A stretch of DNA of 39,274 nucleotides, taken from the NCBI RefSeq assembly GCF_018332655.1, contig NZ_BOQL01000070.1:1-39274 (forward strand), read 5' to 3'. Positions 10,677 to 19,514 of this stretch are shown piece by piece; the stretch's first letter is position 1, and every line of letters starts with the position of its first letter. Origin of the DNA: Actinoplanes auranticolor. GTDB taxonomy: Bacteria > Actinomycetota > Actinomycetes > Mycobacteriales > Micromonosporaceae. Position numbers and translations under genes: made by a program. The notes under the pieces are model-generated. The model searched no databases and was not told the origin of the DNA. It saw nothing but the letters and a program-made list of their open reading frames with translations.

Positions 10677-11867
10677 TTACTCCGGGGGTTGCCAGTCGGC
10701 GGTGAGGCCGTGGGCGTGGCCGAGGATGCGTGGCCGCAGCGAGCCCAGCGCCGCGTTCCGCGCCCGCAGCGCCAATCGGCCGCGGGCCTGCACGACCGCT
10801 GACATGCGCCGGCTCTGGCGGACCACGCTGGCGGTGCGGGGGCGCCGGGCCCGGTCGTACTCCTCCACCGCCGCTCCCAGGGCAGCGCCCGGTTGGGTTT
10901 CCGCGACCAGAGCCCGCAGCGTCGCCGCGTCCTCGAAGGCCAGGCAGGCGCCCTGGCCCAGGTGGTGGGGCATCGCGTGGGCCGCGTCGCCGAGCAGTAC
11001 CACGCCGCCCGGGCCGGCGCGGAAGCCGTAGGCGCGGGGCAGCGGGCGCAGTTCGCGGACCTCCTGCGGGACCAGGTCCTCGGGGCGGGTCGCGGCCAGC
11101 AGCGCGCTGACCGGGGCGTGCCAGCCGGCGAACCAGCGGCGCAGCAACTCCAGCTGGGTCGCGGGTGATTCCGGGCGGGGCGCCCCGGCGGCGGTCGCCA
11201 CCCAGTAGACGCCGCCGCGGCCGGCCGCCCGGCCGCCCAGGGGCATCGAGACGAAGCGGTAGCCGGCGCCGAGGGTCTCGCCGCCGGCGGCCTGGTCCGC
11301 GGGCAGGTCCGGCACGCGGTAGCCGGGGATGACCGCCTGCCAGGCGGCGAAGCCGGAGCCGACGGCGGCGGCCTCGGGGGCCAGCGCGCGACGGACCCGG
11401 CTGTCGATGCCGTCGGCGGCGACCAGCAGGTCGGCTTCGAACCGGGTGCGGCCGTCGGTCACCGACGGCCGCTGGGCGCCGCCGGTGCGCACCCCGGTGA
11501 CGTCGATCCCGGTACGGATGTCCACCCGGTCACCGAGCCCGGCCACCAATGCGTCGTAGAGGTCCTCGAGGTGCACGACCGCCGGGGCCGGGCCCGCGCC
11601 CGGCCGTGAGCGGGGTGCGGCGAGCCATTGGCCGTCCGGGCGGCGGACACCGCCGTCGGGCAGCGGGGACGCGATCGCCGACCAGCCGCCGTCGGGGTCC
11701 AGGGCTTCCAGCGCGCGGCGGCCGTTCGGCCACAGCACCAGGGCGGTCGGGGACGCCGCGATGCGTTCGCCGGCCTCCAGCAGGGTCACCTGCCAGCCGT
11801 CGCGGGCCAGCGCTCCGGCGGCGGCCAGCCCGGCTATGCCCGCTCCCACCACCACGGCCGTGCGCAC
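10677..11867 (-). CDS. FAD-dependent monooxygenase (PHBH/UbiH-like)
   Basis: A flavin hydroxylase of the PHBH class, 396 residues, cytoplasmic, expected to use NAD(P)H and oxygen. It shows the N-terminal dinucleotide-binding VVVGAGIAGLAAAGALARDG, a middle VAADGIDSRVRRAL (the DG motif), and LLGDAAHAMPHHLGQGACLA (the second FAD motif) near residue 285. The substrate cannot be inferred. The frame is open for 61 more codons upstream, but that part is Pro/Ser-rich shadow of the lgt tail. The GTG at 11867 has GGAAGG seven bases upstream and begins exactly at the FAD motif, so I choose it. It lies 28 bases after the lgt stop and is probably the last gene of the trpCBA-lgt transcript. The intergenic region beyond it (10505-10676) shows no strong hairpin. 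Confidence 0.9.
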   Translation of the reverse strand: MRTAVVVGAGIAGLAAAGALARDGWQVTLLEAGERIAASPTALVLWPNGRRALEALDPDGGWSAIASPLPDGGVRRPDGQWLAAPRSRPGAGPAPAVVHLEDLYDALVAGLGDRVDIRTGIDVTGVRTGGAQRPSVTDGRTRFEADLLVAADGIDSRVRRALAPEAAAVGSGFAAWQAVIPGYRVPDLPADQAAGGETLGAGYRFVSMPLGGRAAGRGGVYWVATAAGAPRPESPATQLELLRRWFAGWHAPVSALLAATRPEDLVPQEVRELRPLPRAYGFRAGPGGVVLLGDAAHAMPHHLGQGACLAFEDAATLRALVAETQPGAALGAAVEEYDRARRPRTASVVRQSRRMSAVVQARGRLALRARNAALGSLRPRILGHAHGLTADWQPPE

Positions 11868-11895
11868 GCCGCCGCCTTCCGCCGGGGCCTGGCCG

Positions 11896-13140
11896 TCAGT
11901 GTTCGTCGGAGGAGGCGGAGGTCGACGACTTGCCGTCGGGCTCCGCGGGCTCGGTGGTGCCGGACTGGGAAACGCCGGACTGAGGAGCGCCGGGCTGGGC
12001 AGAGCCCGACGAGGCGGCACTAGGCTGGGCGGCACCAGGCTGGGCGGCACCGGACTGCGTGGCGCCGGCCTGGGCCGCAGCGGACGGGGCGGGCTCAGCG
12101 GTCACGCTGACGGCGGCCGGAGTCTCGTCGGCGGCGGGCTCGGCGGGTGGCAGGATGCCCGTGCGTTCGTACGCCAGGAAGCGTTCCTCGCTGACCACCT
12201 GATAAGCCGTCGGCGGCTTGGTCGAGGCGGGCGCCCCACCGACGTCGACCTGGGAGATGTCGCTCTCGGCACCGGGCTGCGGGGCGGAGTCCGGCGCGTC
12301 GATCGGCACCACGTACTCGCGGGGGCCCTTGACCATCAGGAAGTAGATCAGCGCGCCGAGGAACACCACGACGGACGTGACCACGTTGAGCCGGATGCCG
12401 AAGATGCGGTTGGCCTCGTCGACGCGGAGCATCTCGATCCAGAAGCGGCCCGCGCAGTACGCCATCACGTAGATCGCGAACGCCCGGCCGCGGCCGAACT
12501 TGAACTTCCGGTCCAGCCAGAACACCAGTCCCGCGACGCCGAAGTTCCACAGCAGCTCGTACAGGAAGGTGGGGTGATAAAGGTCGGGCAGGGTCACGGC
12601 CTTGCCGTCGATGACGGTCGCGTGGCCCGGGTTGGCCCGGTCCATGTCGTGCACCCGCAGGCCCCACGGCAGGGTCGTGACGCTGCCGTACAGCTCGTTG
12701 TTGAACCAGTTGCCGAGCCGGCCGATCCCCTGGGCCAGCGGCAGCGCCGGCGCCAGCGCGTCGGCGAAGACGGTCAGCGGCAGGCCGAGCTGGCGGGCGG
12801 CGAACCAGGCGCCGAGCGCACCACCGGCCACCGCACCCCAGATGCCCAGGCCGCCCTCCCAGATCTGGAAGATCCGGATCGGGTCGCCGCCGGCACCGAA
12901 GTAGTCGCCCGGCGACGTGATGACGTGGTAGATCCGCGCGCCGACGATGCCGAACGGCACCGCCCACACGGCCATGTCCAGCGACGCCCACGGCGCGACG
13001 CCGCGACGGCGCAGCCGCCACTCCATGACCAGGACGGCGACCACGATGCCCGCGACGATGCAGAGTGCGTACGCCCGGATCGGCAGGCCCAGCACATGCC
13101 AGACCGACGTCGTGGGGCTGGGGATAGCGGCGAGGTTCAC
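11896..13140 (-). CDS. lgt: prolipoprotein diacylglyceryl transferase with long C-terminal tail
   Basis: Lgt is the membrane enzyme that moves diacylglycerol from phosphatidylglycerol onto the lipobox cysteine of prolipoproteins. The first 290 or so residues hold the multi-spanning core with the family signature GRLGNWFNNELYG near residue 140, preceded by Pro-Leu-rich helices and followed by RFWIEMLRVDEAN. From about residue 300 a hydrophilic tail of over 100 residues begins; its last part is a degenerate Gln-Ser/Pro-Gly-Ala repeat (AQPGA, SQSGT and similar). Such tails are common in actinobacterial Lgt and presumably lie in the cytoplasm. The start is the GTG at 13140, 34 bases after the trpA stop, fitting co-transcription with the trp genes. 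The total of 414 residues is long against about 260-300 for other bacteria. Confidence 0.95.
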   Translation of the reverse strand: MNLAAIPSPTTSVWHVLGLPIRAYALCIVAGIVVAVLVMEWRLRRRGVAPWASLDMAVWAVPFGIVGARIYHVITSPGDYFGAGGDPIRIFQIWEGGLGIWGAVAGGALGAWFAARQLGLPLTVFADALAPALPLAQGIGRLGNWFNNELYGSVTTLPWGLRVHDMDRANPGHATVIDGKAVTLPDLYHPTFLYELLWNFGVAGLVFWLDRKFKFGRGRAFAIYVMAYCAGRFWIEMLRVDEANRIFGIRLNVVTSVVVFLGALIYFLMVKGPREYVVPIDAPDSAPQPGAESDISQVDVGGAPASTKPPTAYQVVSEERFLAYERTGILPPAEPAADETPAAVSVTAEPAPSAAAQAGATQSGAAQPGAAQPSAASSGSAQPGAPQSGVSQSGTTEPAEPDGKSSTSASSDEH

Positions 13141-13174
13141 GCGCGCACCCTACCGCCCGGCCCTGACAGAATCA

Positions 13175-13977
13175 TCAAGAGGTCTTGCTGACCCGCACAC
13201 CTTCCGCCAGCTCGGCGCTGAGCGCGCGCAGCCGGTCCAGGCCGGTCCCCCGGTCGGGGGCGTCGAGCACGCACCGGATCAGCGCGCTGCCGACGATCAC
13301 ACCGTCGGCGAACGCGGCCACCTCGGCCGCCTGCGCGCCGGTGCCGACACCCAGGCCGACTCCGACGGGCATCTCCGGGTCGACCGCGCGGATCCGGGCG
13401 ACGAGCTCGGGTGCCTGCGAGGAGACCGCGGTGCGGGCGCCGGTGACGCCCATGAGCGCGGTCGCATAGACGAAGCCGCGGCACTGGGCGACGGTCATGG
13501 CGAGGCGCTCGTCGGTCGACGAGGGCGAGACCAGGAACGTGCGGTCGATCGCGTACCGGTCGGCGGCGGCGATCCACTCGCCGGCCTCGTCCGGGATCAG
13601 GTCCGGGGTGATCATGCCGGTGGCGCCGGCCGCGGCGAGGTCGCGGGCGAACGCGTCCACGCCGTAGCGCTCGACCGGATTCCAGTACGTCATCAGCACG
13701 ACGGTCGCCCCGGCGTTCGCGACCGCCTCGATGATCCGCAGCGTGTCGCGGGTGCGCACGCCGCCGGCCAGGGCGATGTCGCTGGCCTTCTGGATCACCG
13801 GCCCGTCCATGACCGGGTCGCTGTACGGCAGCTCGACCTCGATGACGTCGCAGCCGGACTCGGCCATGGCGACCATCGAGGCGATGCTCTCGTCGACGCT
13901 CGGGAAGCCGGCCGGCATGCAGCCGACGAGCACCGCGCGCCCCTCGGCCTCGGCCTTGCCGAAGGTGTCGGCGATGC

Positions 13978-13981
<4 letters not shown>
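13175..13981 (-). CDS. trpA: tryptophan synthase alpha subunit
   Basis: TrpA (268 residues, TIM barrel) cleaves indole-3-glycerol phosphate to indole, which passes to TrpB. Motifs seen: VGCMPAGFPS at the N terminus, DVIEVELPYSDPVMDGPVIQ (with the catalytic Glu and Asp region) and MTYWNPVERYG, GMITPDLIPDE, TFLVSPSSTDERL and GVGLGVGTGAQ at the phosphate-binding end. The start is the GTG at 13981, which overlaps the trpB stop as GTGA. The frame stays open far upstream inside trpB, but only from this GTG does it match the family. The length is normal. Confidence 0.97.
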
Positions 13982-15215
<1,234 letters not shown>

Positions 15216-15219
<4 letters not shown>

Positions 15220-16082
15220 CGTACCGGCCGGGGCGTCGCCGGGTGGTTGCCCGCGTTGACCAGCTCGGCCACCGCGTCACGGGGGCTCTTCTTGGTCACC
15301 AGACCCTCGCCGACCAGCACCGCGTCGGCACCGGCCGACGCGTACCGGATCAGGTCGTGCGGGCCGCGCACGCCGGACTCGGCGATCTTGACGACGTTGT
15401 TCGGCAGGCCGGGCGCGATCCGCTCGAAGACGGACCGGTCCACCTCCAGGGTGCGCAGGTCGCGGGCGTTGACCCCGATGACCTGGGCCCCGGCGTCCAG
15501 GGCCCGGTCGGCCTCCTCCTCGTTGTGCACCTCGACGAGGGCCGTCATGCCCAGCGACTCGATGCGCTCGAGCAGGCCGGTGAGCACGTTCTGCTCCAGC
15601 GCCGCCACGATGAGCAGGACGAGGTCGGCGCCGTGGGCGCGGGCCTCGTGCACCTGGTAGCTCGACACGACGAAGTCCTTGCGCAGCACCGGCACACTGA
15701 CCGCGGCCCGCACCGCGGCCAGGTCCTCCAGCGAGCCGCCGAACCAGCGGCCCTCGGTGAGCACGCTGATGCAGCGCGCGCCGCCCGCCGCGTACTCGCC
15801 GGCCAGCTCGGCCGGGTCCGGGATGTCGGCCAGCGCGCCCTTGGACGGCGACGACCGCTTGACCTCAGCGATCACCGCCACGCCGGGCTTGCGCAGGGCC
15901 GCGTACGCGTCGATCGCCGGCGGTGCCGCCGCGGCGAGGTCGCGCACCTGCTCCAGCGAGAGCTGCTGCTGGCGGGCCGCGACGTCTTCGCGGACCCCGG
16001 CCAGGATCTCCTCGAGCACGTTCTGCGGTCCCGCACCACGCTCCGCGGGTCCGCCACTGCCCGCCGCCTGATCGGATGTCAC
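15216..16082 (-). CDS. trpC: indole-3-glycerol phosphate synthase
   Basis: TrpC (288 residues) closes the indole ring of carboxyphenylamino-deoxyribulose phosphate in tryptophan synthesis. Motifs: VIAEVKRSSPSKG (catalytic Lys and phosphate site), SVLTEGRWFGGS, VLRKDFVV, GVNARDLRTLEVD and AESGVRGPHDL. The GTG at 16082 is well supported by GGAGAGGGGAG seven bases upstream; it gives about 20 Gly/Ala-rich residues before the conserved VLEEILAGVREDV block, where a second GTG could also serve. It overlaps trpB by four bases. A separate promoter is likely in 16083-16400, because the gene next upstream is on the other strand. Confidence 0.97.
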
Positions 16083-16164
16083 CTAATGACTCCCCTCTCC
16101 GGGTGTCCTCGGCCCGATGCTAGGTGGCCGCCGACATGTCCAGCCCCCCGGGGTATGGCGCGCC

Positions 16165-16215
16165 TCACGAGATGGGCTGCGGCATAATGCGCACCCGGGT
16201 GGCGCGCTGTTTCAT
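16165..16215 (-). CDS. possible 16-residue leader ORF upstream of trpC
   Basis: A very good ribosome site, AGGAGG at 16225-16230 on the minus strand, stands nine bases before an ATG at 16215. The frame reads MKQRATRVRIMPQPIS and stops 82 bases before trpC. It contains no tryptophan codon, so it does not look like a classical trp attenuator peptide. It could be a regulatory leader peptide or mark a wrongly placed site for something else. I know no family for it. Confidence 0.35.
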   Translation of the reverse strand: MKQRATRVRIMPQPIS

Positions 16216-16286
16216 CCGTCACATCCTCCTCGCCGGTATCGGGCGACTACCTGCGACCCCCTGGATGATCGGTTGATCCCCCCTGG

Positions 16287-16306
16287 CGGTGACGGTGGCG
16301 TCACCG
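16287..16306. promoter_or_regulatory. 8-base inverted repeat, candidate operator in trpC divergent region
   Basis: CGGTGACG and CGTCACCG flank a four-base GTGG spacer. The palindrome lies between the divergent starts of trpC and the small gene at 16401 and could be an operator for either, or an RNA hairpin. An overlapping CCGATCGG palindrome follows at 16304-16311. Confidence 0.4.
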
Positions 16307-16317
16307 ATCGGAAATAC

Positions 16318-16343
16318 GACTCCGGCATCATCGGACTCCGGCA
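16318..16343. repeat. 10-base direct repeat
   Basis: GACTCCGGCA occurs at 16318-16327 and 16334-16343, a 16-base period, about 60 bases upstream of the small gene at 16401. It may be a protein-binding repeat; no function is shown. Confidence 0.4.
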
Positions 16344-16400
16344 CACTGGTCGGCGGCGTCGGCAACGCCGGCCCCCGGCACGAGTCTCGTGAGGTTGACC

Positions 16401-16703
16401 ATGGCTACTGCAGAGGTTGGTTTCGTCGCCGTCTCCCGGGCCGTCGTCGCGGCGGCCGCCGACCTCGCGGCCGAGGTCGAGCGCCGCGTGGTGGGCGACG
16501 AGAACGTCCGGACCGCCCAGGGCAACGCGTGGGCGGCGATCTGCGCCGACCGCGCCCGGGCCCAGGCCCGCGCCGACATGGACGCGATGGTGGCGGCCCT
16601 GGCCGCGAACGCGAACCGGGGCCCCCGGCGCGACCGTCAGCGCGCGGTCGGGTCGTCGCCGCGGTCGAGCGCGTCCCAGGCCGCCCTGGTGTCCACCCGC
16701 TGA
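16401..16703 (+). CDS. small protein of unknown function inside the trp cluster
   Basis: A 100-residue plus-strand protein that I do not recognise. It starts at the ATG at 16401 with GTGAGG upstream. Codon third positions are strongly G/C for the first 80 codons, which supports real coding. Residues 1-30 are Ala/Val-rich and helical, the middle (DENVRTAQGNAWAAICADRARAQARADMDAM) is a charged Ala-rich helix, and the last 20 are basic and Ser-rich. There is no signal peptide and no clear membrane segment. Its last 67 bases overlap, in opposite direction, the 3' end of the trp membrane-protein gene. It sits where many actinobacteria carry a small trp-cluster gene on the same strand as trpC, so it breaks that operon in two. 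Confidence 0.62.
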   Translation: MATAEVGFVAVSRAVVAAAADLAAEVERRVVGDENVRTAQGNAWAAICADRARAQARADMDAMVAALAANANRGPRRDRQRAVGSSPRSSASQAALVSTR

Positions 16704-17188
16704 TCCACGTCCGCGTCGGTGACCGGCGTGCCCGCGGCACCGCGGCGCTCGTAGCGGGCGCCCATGGCCGGCCATTCGTGACCGGAGCGGGCCGCCCAGA
16801 GGCCACCGAGCACGATCAGCAGCCCGGCCAGCACACAGATCACCGGCCAGACGGTGGCGCCGGTCCCGGCCGCGCCCACGTCCAGGCCGGCCCGTCCGGT
16901 GACGGCCCCGGCCGCGACACCGGCGCCGGCCAGCGCCAGCAGCCCGCCCAGGCAGCGGCGGAGCAGGCCCCGGGTGGCGAGCAGCGCGCCCGCCCCGGCC
17001 AGCGCCACCAGGGCCAGGCCGATGACCCAGGGCTCCACATCCGCGCCCGTGCGGGCGTCGCGCAGGGACGACAGGCCCGGCCGCGCGGTGACGATCTCCG
17101 ACCAGGTGCGGGTCACGCCGTAGACGGCCAGCCCGGCACCTGCGGCGCACAGCAGCACCGCGTACGCCAGCCGGCGGCCGGGCGTCAT
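16637..17188 (-). CDS. tryptophan-biosynthesis-associated membrane protein
   Basis: A 183-residue membrane protein of the family found in actinobacterial trp operons (the TIGR02234 type). Hydrophobic segments lie at about residues 8-25, 55-72, 78-98 and 112-132, and the C-terminal 45 residues are hydrophilic (RYERRGAAGTPVTDADVD and following). Its role is not known; position suggests a link to tryptophan synthesis or export. The ATG at 17188 overlaps the trpE stop by one base (TGATG), so translation is coupled. Its 3' end overlaps the opposite small gene at 16401-16703 by 67 bases. Confidence 0.88.
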   Translation of the reverse strand: MTPGRRLAYAVLLCAAGAGLAVYGVTRTWSEIVTARPGLSSLRDARTGADVEPWVIGLALVALAGAGALLATRGLLRRCLGGLLALAGAGVAAGAVTGRAGLDVGAAGTGATVWPVICVLAGLLIVLGGLWAARSGHEWPAMGARYERRGAAGTPVTDADVDQRVDTRAAWDALDRGDDPTAR

Positions 17189-18729
17189 CAGCGGGCCGCG
17201 CGCAGCGTCTCGGCAGCCGCGATCGCCGCCAGCACGGCCGCGGCCTTGTTGCGGGTCTCCTGCTCCTCCGCGGCCGGGTCGGAGTCGGCCACGATGCCGG
17301 CGCCGGCGCCCACGTACGCCGTCCCGCCGTGCATCAGCGCGGTGCGGATCGCGATGGCCATGTCCATGTCACCGGCGAAGCCGAAGTAGCCGACCGTGCC
17401 GCCGTACAGGCCGCGGCGGGTCGGTTCGAGGCTCTCGATGATCTCCATGGCCCGGACCTTGGGCGCGCCCGACAGAGTGCCGGCCGGGAACGTGGCGGCC
17501 AGCGCGTCGAAGGCGCTGCGGTCGGCCTGCAGCTCACCGACGACGGTGGAGACGATGTGCATGACGTGGCTGTACCGCTCGATGCGGGCGAAGTCCGGCA
17601 CCTCGACCGTGCCCGCCCGGCACACCCGGCCCAGGTCGTTGCGGCCCAGGTCGACCAGCATGACGTGCTCGGCGCGTTCCTTGGGGTCGGCCAGCAGCTC
17701 CGCCGCGAGCGCGTTGTCCTGCTCGGGGGTGCCGCCGCGCCAGCGGGTGCCGGCGATCGGGTGCAGCAGCGCCCGGCGTACCCCGCCCTGCTCGGCACTG
17801 ACCTTGAGGTGTGCCTCCGGCGACGAGCCGACGATGTCGAAGTCGTCGAAGCGCAGCAGGTACATGTACGGGCTCGGGTTGGTCGCGCGGAGCACCCGGT
17901 AGACGTCCAGCGGATCGGCGTCGGTGGCCCGCTCGAAGCGTTGCGCGACGACGATCTGGAAGCACTCGCCGGCCCGGATGGCCTCCTTGGCCGTCTCGAC
18001 CGCCTTCTGGTAGTCGCCCGGGGCGGTACGGCTGACCACCTCGCCGGCCGGCTGCCGCTCTACGGTGGAGATCATCGGCGGGGTGGGCCGCGACAGCGCG
18101 GTGGTCATCGCGTCGAGCCGGCCGACGGCCTGGTGGTAGGCGGCGCGGGCGGCCCGCACATCGGCGTCGGCGGCGAGCACCGCGTTGGCCACCAGGATGG
18201 CCGAACCGTCGTAGTGGTCGAGCACCACCAGGTCGGTGGCGAGCATCATGCCCAGCTCGGGCAGGGGCACGTCGTCGACGGTGGTGTCCGGCAGCCGTTC
18301 GAACCGGCGGACCAGGTCGTAGCTGAGGTAGCCGACCATGCCACCGGTCAGCGGGGGCAGGTCGTCGCCCGTACCGGGCTCCCCGGGGGCGGCCAGGGCT
18401 GCGACGGTCTCCCGCAGCGCGACCACCGGATCACCGTCGAGGGGTACACCGGCCGGCGGGTGGCCCAGCCAGGCCGCCTGCCCGTCGCGCTCGACCAGGG
18501 TGGCGGCACTGCGCACGCCGATGAACGAGTATCGCGACCAGGCGGCCGAGCCCGCACCCTGCTCCGCGGACTCCAGCAGGAAGGTGCCGGGGCCGCCGGC
18601 CAGTTTACGGTAGACCCCGATCGGAGTCTCGCCGTCGGCCAGCAGCCGGCGTACCACGGGCACCACCCGGCGCCGCGCCGCCTGCGCGACGAAGACGTCC
18701 TCGTCCGGGGTCACCGAGCCGCTGGTCAT
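17188..18729 (-). CDS. trpE: anthranilate synthase component I
   Basis: TrpE (513 residues) makes anthranilate from chorismate, with ammonia from a TrpG partner that is not in this window. Seen motifs: FLLESAEQGAGSAAWSRYSFIG near the N terminus (tryptophan feedback site contains LLES), then the chorismate-binding half with FQIVVAQRFER, PSPYMYLLRF, PIAGTRWRGGTPEQD, ERAEHVMLVDLGRNDLGRV, FPAGTLSGAPKVRAMEIIE and the C-terminal RRGLYGGTVGY. The start is the ATG at 18729, which overlaps hisI as ATGA. The presence of LLES suggests feedback inhibition by tryptophan is kept. Confidence 0.97.
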   Translation of the reverse strand: MTSGSVTPDEDVFVAQAARRRVVPVVRRLLADGETPIGVYRKLAGGPGTFLLESAEQGAGSAAWSRYSFIGVRSAATLVERDGQAAWLGHPPAGVPLDGDPVVALRETVAALAAPGEPGTGDDLPPLTGGMVGYLSYDLVRRFERLPDTTVDDVPLPELGMMLATDLVVLDHYDGSAILVANAVLAADADVRAARAAYHQAVGRLDAMTTALSRPTPPMISTVERQPAGEVVSRTAPGDYQKAVETAKEAIRAGECFQIVVAQRFERATDADPLDVYRVLRATNPSPYMYLLRFDDFDIVGSSPEAHLKVSAEQGGVRRALLHPIAGTRWRGGTPEQDNALAAELLADPKERAEHVMLVDLGRNDLGRVCRAGTVEVPDFARIERYSHVMHIVSTVVGELQADRSAFDALAATFPAGTLSGAPKVRAMEIIESLEPTRRGLYGGTVGYFGFAGDMDMAIAIRTALMHGGTAYVGAGAGIVADSDPAAEEQETRNKAAAVLAAIAAAETLRAAR

Positions 18730-19112
18730 GCGCTCTCCCCCGGCACGGCCGGCAGGTCGTCGGAGAAACAGGTGTGGGTGCCGGTGTGACAGGCCGCGCC
18801 GACCTGCTCGACCGTGACCAGCAGGGCGTCACCGTCGCAGTCCAGCGCCACGGACCGCACGTACTGGTGGTGGCCCGAGGTGGCGCCCTTGACCCAGTAC
18901 TCAGCGCGGCTGCGGGACCAGTAGGTGGCCCGGCCGGTGGTCAGCGTGCGGTGCAGCGCCTCGTCGTCCATCCAGGCCAGCATCAGCACGTCGCCGGTGC
19001 CGGCCTCCTGGACGATCGCGGCCACCAGGCCGTCGGAGGTGCGGCGCAGGCGGGCGGCGATCGCCGGGTCCAGCGCGGAGACAGGTCCGTTCACAAGGTC
19101 AGTCGCGGGCAC
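18726..19112 (-). CDS. hisI: phosphoribosyl-AMP cyclohydrolase
   Basis: HisI (128 residues) opens the adenine ring of phosphoribosyl-AMP in histidine synthesis. It shows GDVLMLAWMDDEAL, GRATYWSRSRAEYWVKGATSG, the metal site DCDGDALL and the zinc cysteines in CHTGTHTC. The frame is open 61 codons further upstream, but that stretch does not resemble the family. I choose the GTG at 19112 (VPATDLVNGPV), with GAGAGAA about ten bases before it; a GTG six codons later is possible. It is the first gene of the hisI-trpE unit, a usual actinobacterial arrangement, and lies back to back with the plus-strand gene at 19317. Confidence 0.93.
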   Translation of the reverse strand: MPATDLVNGPVSALDPAIAARLRRTSDGLVAAIVQEAGTGDVLMLAWMDDEALHRTLTTGRATYWSRSRAEYWVKGATSGHHQYVRSVALDCDGDALLVTVEQVGAACHTGTHTCFSDDLPAVPGESA

Positions 19113-19316
19113 AGTGTCACATTCTCTCGCACCGGGTACCAGCGTCCACCAGGCCGTACCGGTAGCCCACGATCCGGTCACGGACCCGCACTGGGGGTGT
19201 GACCGGGAGGCCGGGGACGGTACCGTCGTCCTGCGCCGCACCCAAGGTGCAGCGCCCGCCGTCCGACCGGCCCGCCCCGCGGATGGCGCCGCCACTGGAA
19301 CGGGAGTCTTGATCCG

Positions 19317-19514
19317 ATGGAGCCGACGTCCGAGCCCGAGAACCGGCAGTCACGCGGCCTGGCCCGCTTCTGGCCGGTGCACGGGATGTCCGCGCCGGCG
19401 CCGCGCGAGTCCGAAGAGGACCCGGCGACCGGCAGGACGCCACCGGCGCCGCGGCGCACAAGTCCGAGAAGCAAGCCGGCCCCGCCGGCCCGAACGGGGA
19501 GCACCCGCAGGTGA
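19317..19514 (+). CDS. 65-residue ORF, probably the true 5' part of the next gene
   Basis: This short frame starts at an ATG (19317) with GGGAG ten bases upstream and encodes MEPTSEPENRQSRGLARFWP and a Pro/Ser/Glu-rich continuation. Codon bias is strong for about 40 codons and then collapses (CCA, ACA, AGT, AGA, CGA, AGG). The good bias continues instead in the frame of the following gene, from about 19421. A single extra base near 19433 would join the two into one protein. If the frame is real as it stands, it ends with a GTGA overlap onto the next gene. I cannot decide between a true small gene, a real frameshift mutation and a sequencing error. Confidence 0.45.
   Translation: MEPTSEPENRQSRGLARFWPVHGMSAPAPRESEEDPATGRTPPAPRRTSPRSKPAPPARTGSTRR

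Noticed and set aside
16079..16222. Minus-strand GTG frame of 47 codons whose stop overlaps the trpC start
   Set aside because: Only two bases separate AGGAGG from its GTG, codon bias is poor and the product resembles nothing; the ATG frame at 16215 uses the site better.
19113..19184. Trp-rich stretch (SWATGTAWW) upstream of hisI that recalls a trp leader peptide
   Set aside because: It is in frame with hisI with no stop between, lacks a ribosome site, and no competing hairpins were seen.
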